The notes below the pieces were generated by a model. That model was not told the DNA's origin and made no database searches. It worked only from the letters and a program-made list of their open reading frames with translations. From NCBI RefSeq assembly GCF_014205215.1, contig NZ_JACHNC010000001.1, positions 1,183,001-1,247,000 on the forward strand: a stretch of DNA of 64,000 nucleotides, in the 5' to 3' direction. The stretch comes from Actinoplanes lobatus. GTDB lineage: Bacteria; Actinomycetota; Actinomycetes; Mycobacteriales; Micromonosporaceae. The position numbers were made by a program, and so were the translations under genes. Shown here in pieces: positions 35,836-43,827 of the stretch; position 1 is the stretch's first letter; every line of letters starts with the position of its first letter.

Positions 35836-37465
35836 GGCGGTCTCCACGGCGGACAGAATTCTCGGCCGGGTTCTCGGGCAGACTCCGGCGCTCCATTCGT
35901 ATTCGATCTCCGAAGTACGCACGCCGATGCGCGACGGCGCCGAACTGATCGGTGATCATTTCGCGCCGGATTCCGCCGGCGCCCGGGGGACGGTGCTCAT
36001 CCGTACGCCGTACGACCGCGGCTTCCCCACCTCGGCGCTCAACGGGCGGCTGCTGGCCGCCCGCGGCTACCACGTGCTGGTGCAGAGCGTGCGCGGCACG
36101 TTCGGCTCGGGCGGCGGGTTCCGGCCGATGGCCCAGGAGACCGAGGACGGTCAGGACACCGTCGCGTGGCTGCGCGGACAGTCCTGGTTCGACGGGCGGC
36201 TGGCCACCCTCGGCGCCTCCTACCTCGGGTGGACGCAGTGGACGCTGTTGCAGGACCCGCCGCCCGAGCTGCGCGCCGCGGTGATCTACGTGGCGCCGCA
36301 CGACTTCCGCGACGCGGTGTGGGGCACCGGGGCGTTCACCCTGGGCGACTTCCTCGGGTGGAGCGACCAGATCGCCCACCAGGAGGACGGCGGTGAACTG
36401 CGGCGACTGCTCACGATGGCGTGGGCGCCCCGCCGGGTGGCGCCCGGCCTCACCGGGCTGCCGCTGCCGCACGCCGCGGTGCCGGTCCTGCGCGGACGCG
36501 CACCTTGGTACCGGGAGTGGCTGTCCCACCCGGACGGCGACGACCCGTGGTGGGAGCCGTACCGGGCCGGCGCCGCCCTGGCGAAGGCGGACGTGCCGGT
36601 GCTGCTGATCGGCGGGTGGCAGGACCTGTTCCTCGACCAGACCCTCCAGCAATACACCGCCCTCGCCACCCGCGGCACCGACGTGGCCCTCACGGTCGGC
36701 CCGTGGACGCACTTCCAGGTCGCCACCCGGGCCGCCGGCCTGGTCGCCCGGGAGAGCGTGGCCTGGCTCGACCAGCACCTCGCCGGTGGGCCGGCCGCCC
36801 GGAGACAACCGGTCCGGGTCTACCGCACCGGGCAGGACGCCTGGCACGAGATGCCGTCCTGGCCGCCGCCGGCCGAGCCGGTCGCCTTCCACCCGCGCGC
36901 CGACCGTGGCCTCACCACAGCGGCGCCCGAACGGCCGGAGGGCAATGCGGCGTTCACCTACGACCCGGCCGACCCGACCCCCTCGGTCGGCGGGCGAACC
37001 GTGACCGGGGCGGCCGGGATCCGCGACAACCGGCGGCTGGAGCGCCGTTCCGACGTGCTGACCTTCACCACCGAGCCGCTGCCGACCGCGGTCGACGTGA
37101 TCGGCTCACCCGTCGTGGAGCTGGCGGTCGCGCTGGACAACCCGTACGGCGACGTCTTCGCCCGGATCTGCGACGTCGACGAGCGGGGGCGATCGCTCAA
37201 CATCACCGACCGGCACCTGCGCCTCGACCCGGCGACGCCGGCCGGGCAGGTCCAGCAGGTCACCCTGACCCTGGATCCGTGCTTCCACCGGCTCCGGGCC
37301 GGTCACCGGCTGCGGTTGCAGATCTCCGGCGGCGCGTTCCCCCGGTTCGCCCGCAACCTGGGCACGCCCGGCGCTCCGGCCGAGGGCCGCCACATGGCCC
37401 CCTGTCTGCACACCGTCCACCTGGCCGGCACCCGGCTGCTGATCCCGGTCACCGCCCGGCCGTAG
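35834..37465 (+). CDS. CocE/NonD (X-Pro dipeptidyl-peptidase S15) family hydrolase
   Basis: Alpha/beta-hydrolase of 543 residues. The S15 N-terminal pattern TPMRDGAELIGDHF is followed by RTPYDR. The nucleophile is the serine in LGASYLGW, and the acid/base residues lie in GGWQDLFLDQ and GPWTHF. The C-terminal half (from about 335) is the galactose-binding-like jelly-roll domain of the X-Pro family. It could be an esterase, amidase or acyl-ester hydrolase; there is no signal peptide. Start is ATG 35834 within CATG shared with the kinase start, with no convincing ribosome-binding site, so leaderless expression is possible. Next gene 10 nt downstream. Confidence 0.88.
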   Translation: MAVSTADRILGRVLGQTPALHSYSISEVRTPMRDGAELIGDHFAPDSAGARGTVLIRTPYDRGFPTSALNGRLLAARGYHVLVQSVRGTFGSGGGFRPMAQETEDGQDTVAWLRGQSWFDGRLATLGASYLGWTQWTLLQDPPPELRAAVIYVAPHDFRDAVWGTGAFTLGDFLGWSDQIAHQEDGGELRRLLTMAWAPRRVAPGLTGLPLPHAAVPVLRGRAPWYREWLSHPDGDDPWWEPYRAGAALAKADVPVLLIGGWQDLFLDQTLQQYTALATRGTDVALTVGPWTHFQVATRAAGLVARESVAWLDQHLAGGPAARRQPVRVYRTGQDAWHEMPSWPPPAEPVAFHPRADRGLTTAAPERPEGNAAFTYDPADPTPSVGGRTVTGAAGIRDNRRLERRSDVLTFTTEPLPTAVDVIGSPVVELAVALDNPYGDVFARICDVDERGRSLNITDRHLRLDPATPAGQVQQVTLTLDPCFHRLRAGHRLRLQISGGAFPRFARNLGTPGAPAEGRHMAPCLHTVHLAGTRLLIPVTARP

Positions 37466-37475
37466 GGTCGCCTGC

Positions 37476-37937
37476 ATGACCGACACCTGGCGGCATCTGC
37501 CCGCACCGGCCCGCCCGATCGCCGCCACGGCCACCGCCGCCGTCGCCGCGGTCGCCGCGAAGGACACGACGGCCCTGGACGACGCGGTGGCCGCCCTGGC
37601 CGGGCTCGATCCGGCGCAGAGCGGACTGGTCCTCGGCACCGCGGTGCGCCTGCTGCTCGAGGACGGTCATCCGGACGGGCTCACCGCCGACGACGTACGG
37701 GCCGCGCTGACGAGCTGTGTCCGGTCCTGGCCCGGGCAGGCCGACCCGCAGGTGCTGCTCTGGCTGCTGGCCGGGGCGCTCGGGGTGCTGGACGAGGACG
37801 GGACACCGCCCCCGAAACCGGACGCGCTGGCCCGCAACGCCGCCCTGCTGCTCGCCGACCTGCTGGCCGGCCGTCCACTCGCCCCGTGGTGGACCGCGAC
37901 CCTCGCCGAGATCGAGAGGGCCCAGCTCAACGATTAA
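37476..37937 (+). CDS. Hypothetical alanine-rich protein
   Basis: Protein of 153 residues, about a quarter alanine, predicted wholly helical and soluble, with no recognised domain. It starts 10 nt after the S15 hydrolase stop, with AGGG upstream, and is likely co-transcribed with it. GC-rich coding with strong third-position bias supports that it is real. Confidence 0.65.
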   Translation: MTDTWRHLPAPARPIAATATAAVAAVAAKDTTALDDAVAALAGLDPAQSGLVLGTAVRLLLEDGHPDGLTADDVRAALTSCVRSWPGQADPQVLLWLLAGALGVLDEDGTPPPKPDALARNAALLLADLLAGRPLAPWWTATLAEIERAQLND

Positions 37938-37959
37938 CTTTTTGCGCAAACGGCAAGTT
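37936..37959. promoter_or_regulatory. Nested palindrome upstream of the DHA2 transporter (candidate operator/promoter)
   Basis: Perfect 10-bp palindrome TTTGCGCAAA (37941-37950) flanked by AACTT and AAGTT, which are inverted copies of each other. A possible -35 TTGCGC (37942-37947) and -10 TACCCT (37966-37971) are 18 nt apart, so a repressor here would block the -35. The site lies 46 nt upstream of the transporter start and just inside the preceding stop codon. Confidence 0.5.
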
Positions 37960-38005
37960 CGGCTCTACCCTCGCCGCCATCGTCTCCGAGATCTGAAAGA
38001 AGTCG

Positions 38006-39556
38006 ATGACAGCAGTAGTGACCGAAAGCGCCGAATCATCCGGGCGGATGTCCCACCGCGAGGTGATCCAGGCACTGTCCGGCCTGATGCTGGGCATGTT
38101 CGTCAGCATCCTGGCCTCCACCGTCGTCGCCAACGCCCTGCCCCGGATCATCGCCGACCTGAACGGCAGCCAGTCCGTCTACACCTGGATCGTCACGGCC
38201 GAGCTGCTCGCCATGACGGCCACCGTCCCGCTCTGGGGCAAGATGGCCGACCTCTACAGCAAGAAGCTGCTGATCCAGCTCTCGCTCGGCCTGTTCGTGG
38301 CCGGCTCGGTGATCGCCGGTCTCACCCCGAACGTCGAGATCCTGCTGGTCAGCCGGGTCATCCAGGGCATCGGCGCGGGCGGCATGAGCGCCCTCGCGAT
38401 GATCGTGATGGCCGCCATGATCCCGCCGCGCGAGCTGGGCCGCTACTCCGGCATGTTCGGCGCGGTCTTCGGCGTCGCCACCATCGCCGGCCCGCTGATC
38501 GGCGGCGTCCTGGTGGACACCTCGTGGCTCGGCTGGCGCTGGTGCTTCCTGATCGGCGTGCCGTTCTCGCTGATCGCGATCGCGCTGCTCCAGAAGACGC
38601 TGCACCTGCCGGTGTCCCGTCGGCAGGTCAGCATCGACTGGCTGGGCGCGCTGCTGATCACGGCCGGGGTCAGCACACTGCTGATCTGGTCCACGCTGGC
38701 CGGCAACCGGTTCGACTGGGCGTCCTGGCAGACCGGGGCGATGGTCGCCGGTGGGCTGGCGATCCTCGCGCTGGCGGTACTGGTGGAGTCACGGGCCAAG
38801 GAGCCGATCATCCCGCTCGGCATCTTCCGGCACCGTACGGTCACCCTGGCCATCGTCGCCAGCGTGCTCGTGGGTGTGGCGATGTTCGGCGGCACCGTCT
38901 TCCTCTCCCAGTACTTCCAGGTGTCGCTCGGCAAGTCGCCGACCGTCGCCGGCCTGATGGGCCTGCCGATGGTCTTCGGCCTGCTGGTGTCGTCCACCGT
39001 GGCCGGCGGGCTGATCACCAAGTTCGGGAAGTGGAAGATCTACCTGGTCGCCGGCTCGATCGTGATGACCGCCGGCATGCTGCTGCTGAGCACCATCGAC
39101 GCGCACACCGGCGTGCCGGTCATCTCCGCCTTCATGGCGGTCCTCGGCATCGGTGTCGGCATGCTGATGCAGAACCTGGTGCTGGCCGCGCAGAACGACG
39201 TGCCCGCCGCCGAGCTCGGCGCCACCACCTCGGCGCTGACCTTCTTCCGGAGCATGGGCGGTTCGATCGGGGTGAGCGCCCTCGGTGCGGTGCTGACCCA
39301 CCGGGTCACCACGCTCTTCACCGAGAAGTTCGGCGCCGCGGCCTCCGGCAGCGGCGAGGTGCCCGACCTGAAGACGCTGCCGCCGCAGGTCAAGGCCGTG
39401 ATCGCCGAGATCTACGGTACGGCCACCGCCGACCTGTTCCTGGTCGGTGCCCCGATCGCGTTCCTCGCCGTGATCGCGGTCCTCTTCATCAAGGAGAAGC
39501 CGCTCTCCACCCTGAGCGGGGACGAGCGGCTGAAGCAGGAATCCGCCCCGCACTAG
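38006..39556 (+). CDS. MFS multidrug exporter, DHA2 (14-TM) family
   Basis: Membrane antiporter of 516 residues with about 14 hydrophobic segments. TM1 carries the family's LDxTIVNVALP-like motif as ASTVVANALPRI. Loop 2-3 contains GKMADLYSKKL, and motif C appears in TM5 as GVATIAGPLIGG. Typical substrates are dyes, antibiotics or quaternary ammonium compounds; none can be assigned. ATG at 38006 is preceded by GAAAGAAG. No dedicated regulator is adjacent, but a palindrome occupies the promoter region. Confidence 0.9.
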   Translation: MTAVVTESAESSGRMSHREVIQALSGLMLGMFVSILASTVVANALPRIIADLNGSQSVYTWIVTAELLAMTATVPLWGKMADLYSKKLLIQLSLGLFVAGSVIAGLTPNVEILLVSRVIQGIGAGGMSALAMIVMAAMIPPRELGRYSGMFGAVFGVATIAGPLIGGVLVDTSWLGWRWCFLIGVPFSLIAIALLQKTLHLPVSRRQVSIDWLGALLITAGVSTLLIWSTLAGNRFDWASWQTGAMVAGGLAILALAVLVESRAKEPIIPLGIFRHRTVTLAIVASVLVGVAMFGGTVFLSQYFQVSLGKSPTVAGLMGLPMVFGLLVSSTVAGGLITKFGKWKIYLVAGSIVMTAGMLLLSTIDAHTGVPVISAFMAVLGIGVGMLMQNLVLAAQNDVPAAELGATTSALTFFRSMGGSIGVSALGAVLTHRVTTLFTEKFGAAASGSGEVPDLKTLPPQVKAVIAEIYGTATADLFLVGAPIAFLAVIAVLFIKEKPLSTLSGDERLKQESAPH

Positions 39557-39573
39557 CCGCCCACCGGTGGGGG

Positions 39574-39605
39574 CCGTCCGCGATCGGCCGGCCCTCCCCG
39601 GACGG
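39574..39605. terminator. Possible bidirectional terminator
   Basis: Arms CCGTCCG / CGGACGG (7 bp) with an inner GGCCG / CGGCC-type pairing lie between two convergent genes. The long loop makes it a weaker candidate than the other hairpins here. Confidence 0.4.
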
Positions 39606-39611
39606 GTGAAA

Positions 39612-39968
39612 TCAGGACGGGCGCAGGCCCACCGAGGTCCGCGGGCTCGGCGGCTCGGCACAGCCCAGCAGGCCGACCAGCCCGGAGACCCACAGCTGCC
39701 GGTAGACGGTGGCGCTCGGGTGGCTGACCACCAGCTTCACGCCGCTCGCCGCGGCCGTGTGGAAGCAGGCGACCAGGATGCCGATCCCGATGCTGTCGAT
39801 CAGCATCACCCGTTGCAGGTCCAGGCAGATCCGGCTCGGCGTCATACCGGTCAGGACGTCGTTCACCGCGTCCCGCATGACGTGTGCGTTATCCAGATCG
39901 ATCTCGCCGCTAGGTGCGATCTCGACGGTGCCGTCAGCCAGCTGGCGGGTCGTGATCGGCAGATACAC
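39612..39968 (-). CDS. STAS-domain anti-sigma factor antagonist
   Basis: Protein of 118 residues of the SpoIIAA/RsbV type. Strands VEIAPSGEIDLDN and RICLDLQRVMLIDSIGIGILV are clear, with Ser59 in IDSIG at the site phosphorylated by the cognate anti-sigma kinase. GTG 39968 is chosen because GAGGG lies about 5 nt upstream; 33 further open codons upstream lack support. No kinase or sigma factor is adjacent, so its partner is elsewhere. Confidence 0.87.
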   Translation of the reverse strand: MYLPITTRQLADGTVEIAPSGEIDLDNAHVMRDAVNDVLTGMTPSRICLDLQRVMLIDSIGIGILVACFHTAAASGVKLVVSHPSATVYRQLWVSGLVGLLGCAEPPSPRTSVGLRPS

Positions 39969-40256
39969 AGCTGCCCTCTTTCTGGCGCACAGCCGGGGCT
40001 GACGCCGACATGCCGCGGGACACTCGGTGCGCCGGCCGGAGAAGGGCCGTGCGCTGGAGGCGATCATTGGAGGACGCCGACCGGAACCCGCGTACCTTCA
40101 ACAATCCGCTGGTCTGCAAGTTACGCCACGTAGGCGCGGAACGCCAGAGTAGTTCATATGGCCGGAATGCGCTGGAACGGCCGCCGCGTGGCGGCCACGT
40201 TGACTGTCCACTGACTCGGACCGAAACTCACCGTATGCGTTGGAGCTCCGGCCGGA
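39969..40256. other. Intergenic region between the divergent STAS and AraC genes
   Basis: 288 nt without a supported gene. It must contain promoters for both flanking genes. No clear operator was found. Confidence 0.4.
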
Positions 40257-41237
40257 ATGGTTGACGCCCTTCCGCGCGCCACGCCGGCGCCGGGATCCGT
40301 CTACCTCGACAGTGTCGACGGTGAGCGTGCCCGCGAGGTCCTGAATCGTTTCTACCACCCTTCGCCGATCGGGGCCGATCTCGAACTGGACGCCGAGGTG
40401 ATCCAACTCGGACCGCTCACCGTGGGTCACCTCACGTTCGCCCGTAGCGCAACTCTGGAGGTCGCCGAGGCCGGCGCGTACCACGTCACGCTGCCCACGG
40501 CGGGGCTCGTACGGATGCGGCGCGGCGGGCGGGAACTGACCGCGACCCCGGCCACGGCGCTGGCGTTCCGCCCCGGGGACCGGATCCGCCTGCGGCACGA
40601 GCCGAACAGCGCGGAGCTGGGCGTACGGATCGAGAGCTGGGCCCTGGAGGCGGAACTCGCCGGGCTGCTGGGTCACCCGATCGAGGGACCGATCGACCTG
40701 CCGCCCGCGTTCGACCTGACCGAGGGGCCGGCGCACAGCTGGAGCCGGCTCATCCGGCTGCTCCGCGACGAGCTGGAGCACGAGAGCAGCCTGATCTACG
40801 AGCCGGTCATCGCCGAGCAGCTGTGCGGCAGCGTGCTCAGCGGGCTGCTGCTCAGCGTCCCGCACCGGTACCACGACGAGCTGGTGGCGCCGCCCGCCGC
40901 CGGACCACCCCGGCCGATCCGCCGGGCCATGGCGGCGATCACCGACGAGCCGGAGCACGCCTTCACGGTCGGCGAACTGGCCGCCATCGCCGGGATCAGC
41001 GTCCGCTCGCTCCAGTCCGGGTTCCGGCGGCACGTCGGCTGCGCGCCGCGGGCCTACCTCCAGGACGTCCGGCTCACCCGGGCGCACGAGGCGCTGCGGC
41101 ACGGCGATCCGGCCGCCGTCACGGTGGCCGAGGTGGCGCACCGCTGGGGGTTCGCCCATCTCGGCCGGTTCGCGTCGGCGTACCGGAAGCGTTTCGGCGT
41201 CTCGCCGTCGGAGACCCTGCGGTCCGGGAACACCTGA
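40257..41237 (+). CDS. AraC-family transcriptional regulator
   Basis: Protein of 326 residues. The N-terminal sensing region is of the AraC_binding_2/cupin type: GPLTVGHLTFARSATLEV, then FRPGDRIRLRHEP. Two helix-turn-helix motifs lie in the last 110 residues: FTVGELAAIAGISVRSLQSGFRRHVG and VTVAEVAHRWGFAHLGRFASAYRKRFG, ending in the family signature GVSPSETLR. ATG 40257. Target genes and ligand are not evident; no metabolic genes are linked. Confidence 0.9.
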   Translation: MVDALPRATPAPGSVYLDSVDGERAREVLNRFYHPSPIGADLELDAEVIQLGPLTVGHLTFARSATLEVAEAGAYHVTLPTAGLVRMRRGGRELTATPATALAFRPGDRIRLRHEPNSAELGVRIESWALEAELAGLLGHPIEGPIDLPPAFDLTEGPAHSWSRLIRLLRDELEHESSLIYEPVIAEQLCGSVLSGLLLSVPHRYHDELVAPPAAGPPRPIRRAMAAITDEPEHAFTVGELAAIAGISVRSLQSGFRRHVGCAPRAYLQDVRLTRAHEALRHGDPAAVTVAEVAHRWGFAHLGRFASAYRKRFGVSPSETLRSGNT

Positions 41238-41244
41238 TCGGGTG

Positions 41245-41571
41245 TCACTCCCCGGGGTCGCAGCGGCGCGGCTGTGGCACCCCCCCGGTGCTCCGTGGCG
41301 CCGCGGCGGCCCCGAACAGGTGACCCCGCAGCGGTGTCCAGTCGCTCCAGGCCGCCAGGCGCGGCGGCACCGTGGCCACCTCACCGTCTCCGGCCCGGCA
41401 CTGCTGCCGCAGGAACGCGACCACACGCTCGGCGGCCGCCTCACCGTTCTCGGCCAGGCTCCGCAGCACCCGGGGATCGGCCGTCTCCACGTCGCGCAGC
41501 AGTTCGGCCAGGCCGGACAGGGCCTGGACCACCGCGGACGCGTCCCGCTCGGCGTCCCACAGGCTGGTCAC
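41245..41571 (-). CDS. Small hypothetical protein
   Basis: Protein of 108 residues with a helical N-terminal half (SAVVQALSGLAELLRDVE) and a low-complexity end. No domain recognised. GTG 41571 has GGGGGAG about 8 nt upstream; an in-frame ATG at 41655 is an alternative. It is convergent with the AraC gene, ending 7 nt away. Coding status is moderately supported by codon bias only. Confidence 0.5.
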   Translation of the reverse strand: MTSLWDAERDASAVVQALSGLAELLRDVETADPRVLRSLAENGEAAAERVVAFLRQQCRAGDGEVATVPPRLAAWSDWTPLRGHLFGAAAAPRSTGGVPQPRRCDPGE

Positions 41572-41896
41572 GCCGGCGCTCCCCCGAGCCGGGCCGGCTT
41601 CGCTCCGGCTGCGGTGCAATCCGTCGTGCCTCTGGCTGTGCAGTCGGTCATGCAATGCATCCCCTCACCCCGACACGCGCCCGGCGGTCGTCGCGGGCCC
41701 GCGACAGCCGCCACCGGGCCGTCCCCCCGGTGCACGTGACAAGCCGAAAATGTATTCGGCTCGCTACTATGCGTCCATCCGTAACGCGCAGGCTCTGTCC
41801 AGTTAGCGCTCAGTTCGACCGGCCCTCGTTGCCACCGGCGTAGAACGTCCGGAATCGGGTATGCGCCGATCCCAACGATTCGTGGAGAGGGCCATG

Positions 41897-42076
41897 ATGA
41901 GCGGCACCGAGACCCGGCCGAACACACCGAACTGGCGGACAGGCGCCGAGCAACCCTGGGATCCGGAGGATCTGGCCGTCGCGCAAGGTAAGTACCCGAC
42001 GCCGGAGAACGTCGCCCGCGCCAAAGCCGAGCTCGAACGCGACGGCGCCGCCGCGATCGAGCGCACGGTTCCCTAG
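41897..42076 (+). CDS. Small hypothetical protein
   Basis: Protein of 59 residues, polar and charged, with WDPEDLAVAQGKYPTPENV followed by a helix ARAKAELERDG. A GGAGAGG site lies about 6 nt before ATG 41897 (another ATG is 3 nt earlier). The N-terminal half is probably disordered. No known function. It ends 4 nt into the convergent Gfo/Idh gene end. Confidence 0.6.
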   Translation: MSGTETRPNTPNWRTGAEQPWDPEDLAVAQGKYPTPENVARAKAELERDGAAAIERTVP

Positions 42077-42984
42077 CCGGCCACGGTGACCGTGGTCCGT
42101 TCGGTGACCGCCCGCTCGGCGGCGACCAGGAGCGCGGTCACCTCAGCGCCGAACCGCACGTCACAGGACGGCCGCTCACCGCCCTCCGCCGCCGCCAGCA
42201 GCCCGGCGAGGGCGCGGCGCAGCGCGTCGACCGGCGCCCACTCGACCTGCGGGACGGTCCACACACCAGCCTCCCCGGCGAAGACCGCCTCCTCGCGGGC
42301 GGACGCGGGCGGGGCGTCGACGGCGAGCGTCAACCGGCTCACCGCCCCGCCGGTGTGCCGCAGCATCAGGTGGGTGAGGTCACGCCCGCCGGCCATCCCG
42401 GCCACCTCGGCGACCGGGCCCAGCACCGGGAGCACCAGGGCCAGCGCGTGCGGGCCGACGTCCCACAGGCCGCCCCGCTCCTTCCGCCACGGCGACGCCC
42501 CGAACGGGTTGTCCGGCGTGAAGATCGAGCCCAGGTGGTCGACCCGCGCCTCGGTCCAGCCACCGGCGGCGACCGCCCCGGCCAGGAAGTCGTCCAGCGC
42601 CGGGGTGAACCGGCGGGTGAAGAAGACCACCGACGCCACGTCCGCGGCCGCGGCCACGAGCGCCTCGGCGTCCTCGGTCCGGGTGGCGATCGGCTTGTCC
42701 AGCAGGAGATGCCGTCCGGCGGCGGCCGCCTCGACGGCGAGCGGCGCCTGCACGTCCGGCGGCAGGGCGACCGCGACCGCGTCCACGTCCGCGATCAGGG
42801 CGGACGCGTCGGTGTAGACGGGGACGCCGTACCGGCCGGCCAGGGCGGCCGCCTTCTCCGGATCACGCCCCCACACGCCGGCGAACTCCACACCGGGTGA
42901 ATCGGCAAGCGCCGGGGCGTGTGCCAACTGAGCCCACGGGCCCGTACCGAAAAGTCCGAAGCGCACCGGATCGACCGTCCTCAC
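42073..42984 (-). CDS. Gfo/Idh/MocA-family oxidoreductase
   Basis: NAD(P)-dependent sugar-type oxidoreductase of 303 residues. The Rossmann motif is modified to GLFGTGPWAQ. The catalytic-lysine motif is LLLDKPIA (EKP in many members, here DKP). The C-terminal domain has GLWDVGPHALAL with the histidine expected near the active site. The substrate is probably a sugar or cyclitol. GTG 42984 with GGAG upstream. It stands alone, divergent from two small membrane-protein genes. Confidence 0.87.
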   Translation of the reverse strand: MRTVDPVRFGLFGTGPWAQLAHAPALADSPGVEFAGVWGRDPEKAAALAGRYGVPVYTDASALIADVDAVAVALPPDVQAPLAVEAAAAGRHLLLDKPIATRTEDAEALVAAAADVASVVFFTRRFTPALDDFLAGAVAAGGWTEARVDHLGSIFTPDNPFGASPWRKERGGLWDVGPHALALVLPVLGPVAEVAGMAGGRDLTHLMLRHTGGAVSRLTLAVDAPPASAREEAVFAGEAGVWTVPQVEWAPVDALRRALAGLLAAAEGGERPSCDVRFGAEVTALLVAAERAVTERTTVTVAG

Positions 42985-43042
42985 GTCACTGATCTCCGGG
43001 CCGGAAGTTACCAGGCCGGAAGGCCCTCAGTAACCTGGCCGG

Positions 43043-43408
43043 GTGAACGGTCCCCTGTCGGTGGCGACTATCGTCGCCGCCCTTGTCCTGGCGGCGTGGT
43101 ATCTGCTGCGGGCCGCGCTCGACCGCGCGCCCAGCCGGTTCGACCTGCTCGCCGCCGTCGTGCTCGCGGCGCTGGTCGTGGTTCTCGTCGTGGTCGCCGT
43201 GGCCGGCCTCTTCGACGGCGGCCGCCCGGCCGACACCGAGACCTTCGCCGGCTATCTGATCACCACGATCGCCTTCGTCCCGACGGCGCTGGTGCTCGCC
43301 AAGATGGAGCCGACCCGCTGGGGCAGTGTGATCCTCGGGGTCGCCTGCCTCGTCCTGCCCGTTCTCGTGCTGCGCCTGCAGCAGATCGCGTCGGTGACCG
43401 GTGCCTGA
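43043..43408 (+). CDS. Small integral membrane protein
   Basis: Protein of 121 residues with four predicted transmembrane helices (about 6-24, 34-56, 69-86 and 93-110). The short cytosolic loops contain Arg. No domain of known function recognised. GTG start. Its end overlaps the next membrane-protein gene by 8 nt, so the two are probably co-translated and may form a complex. Confidence 0.72.
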   Translation: MNGPLSVATIVAALVLAAWYLLRAALDRAPSRFDLLAAVVLAALVVVLVVVAVAGLFDGGRPADTETFAGYLITTIAFVPTALVLAKMEPTRWGSVILGVACLVLPVLVLRLQQIASVTGA

Positions 43409-43826
43409 GGAAACCACCGCTGCCCGCCCCAGCGACGCCGCGCTCGGCTCCGGCGCCGGCCGGGTGCTGCTGCTCGTCTACGGGATCTTCGCCCTCTCCG
43501 CGAGCGCCCGCGCGCTGGTGCAGATCACCACCCACTTCGACGAGGCGCCGCTCGCCTACCTGCTGTCCGCCATGGCCGGCCTGGTCTACATCGCGGCGAC
43601 AGTGGGCCTGGCCCGGGGCGGCCCGCGCGGCCGCCGGATCGCCCTGATCAGCTGCACCATCGAGCTGATCGGCGTGCTGGTGATCGGCACGCTCAGCATC
43701 CTCGACCAGGGCGACTTCCCCGACGCCACCGTCTGGTCCAACTTCGGCAGCGGCTACGGCTACGTCCCCCTCGTCCTGCCCTTCGTGGGCCTCTGGTGGA
43801 TCTGGCGCCATAAACCGGCCGAGTGA
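43401..43826 (+). CDS. Small integral membrane protein
   Basis: Protein of 141 residues with four predicted helices: VLLLVYGIFALSASA, the AYLLSAMAGLVYIAA region, ALISCTIELIGVLVI and YVPLVLPFVGLWWIW. It resembles small actinobacterial integral membrane proteins of unknown role. It overlaps the preceding gene by 8 nt and ends 1 nt before the convergent YgiC-like gene. Confidence 0.72.
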   Translation: MPEETTAARPSDAALGSGAGRVLLLVYGIFALSASARALVQITTHFDEAPLAYLLSAMAGLVYIAATVGLARGGPRGRRIALISCTIELIGVLVIGTLSILDQGDFPDATVWSNFGSGYGYVPLVLPFVGLWWIWRHKPAE

Positions 43827-43827
43827 C

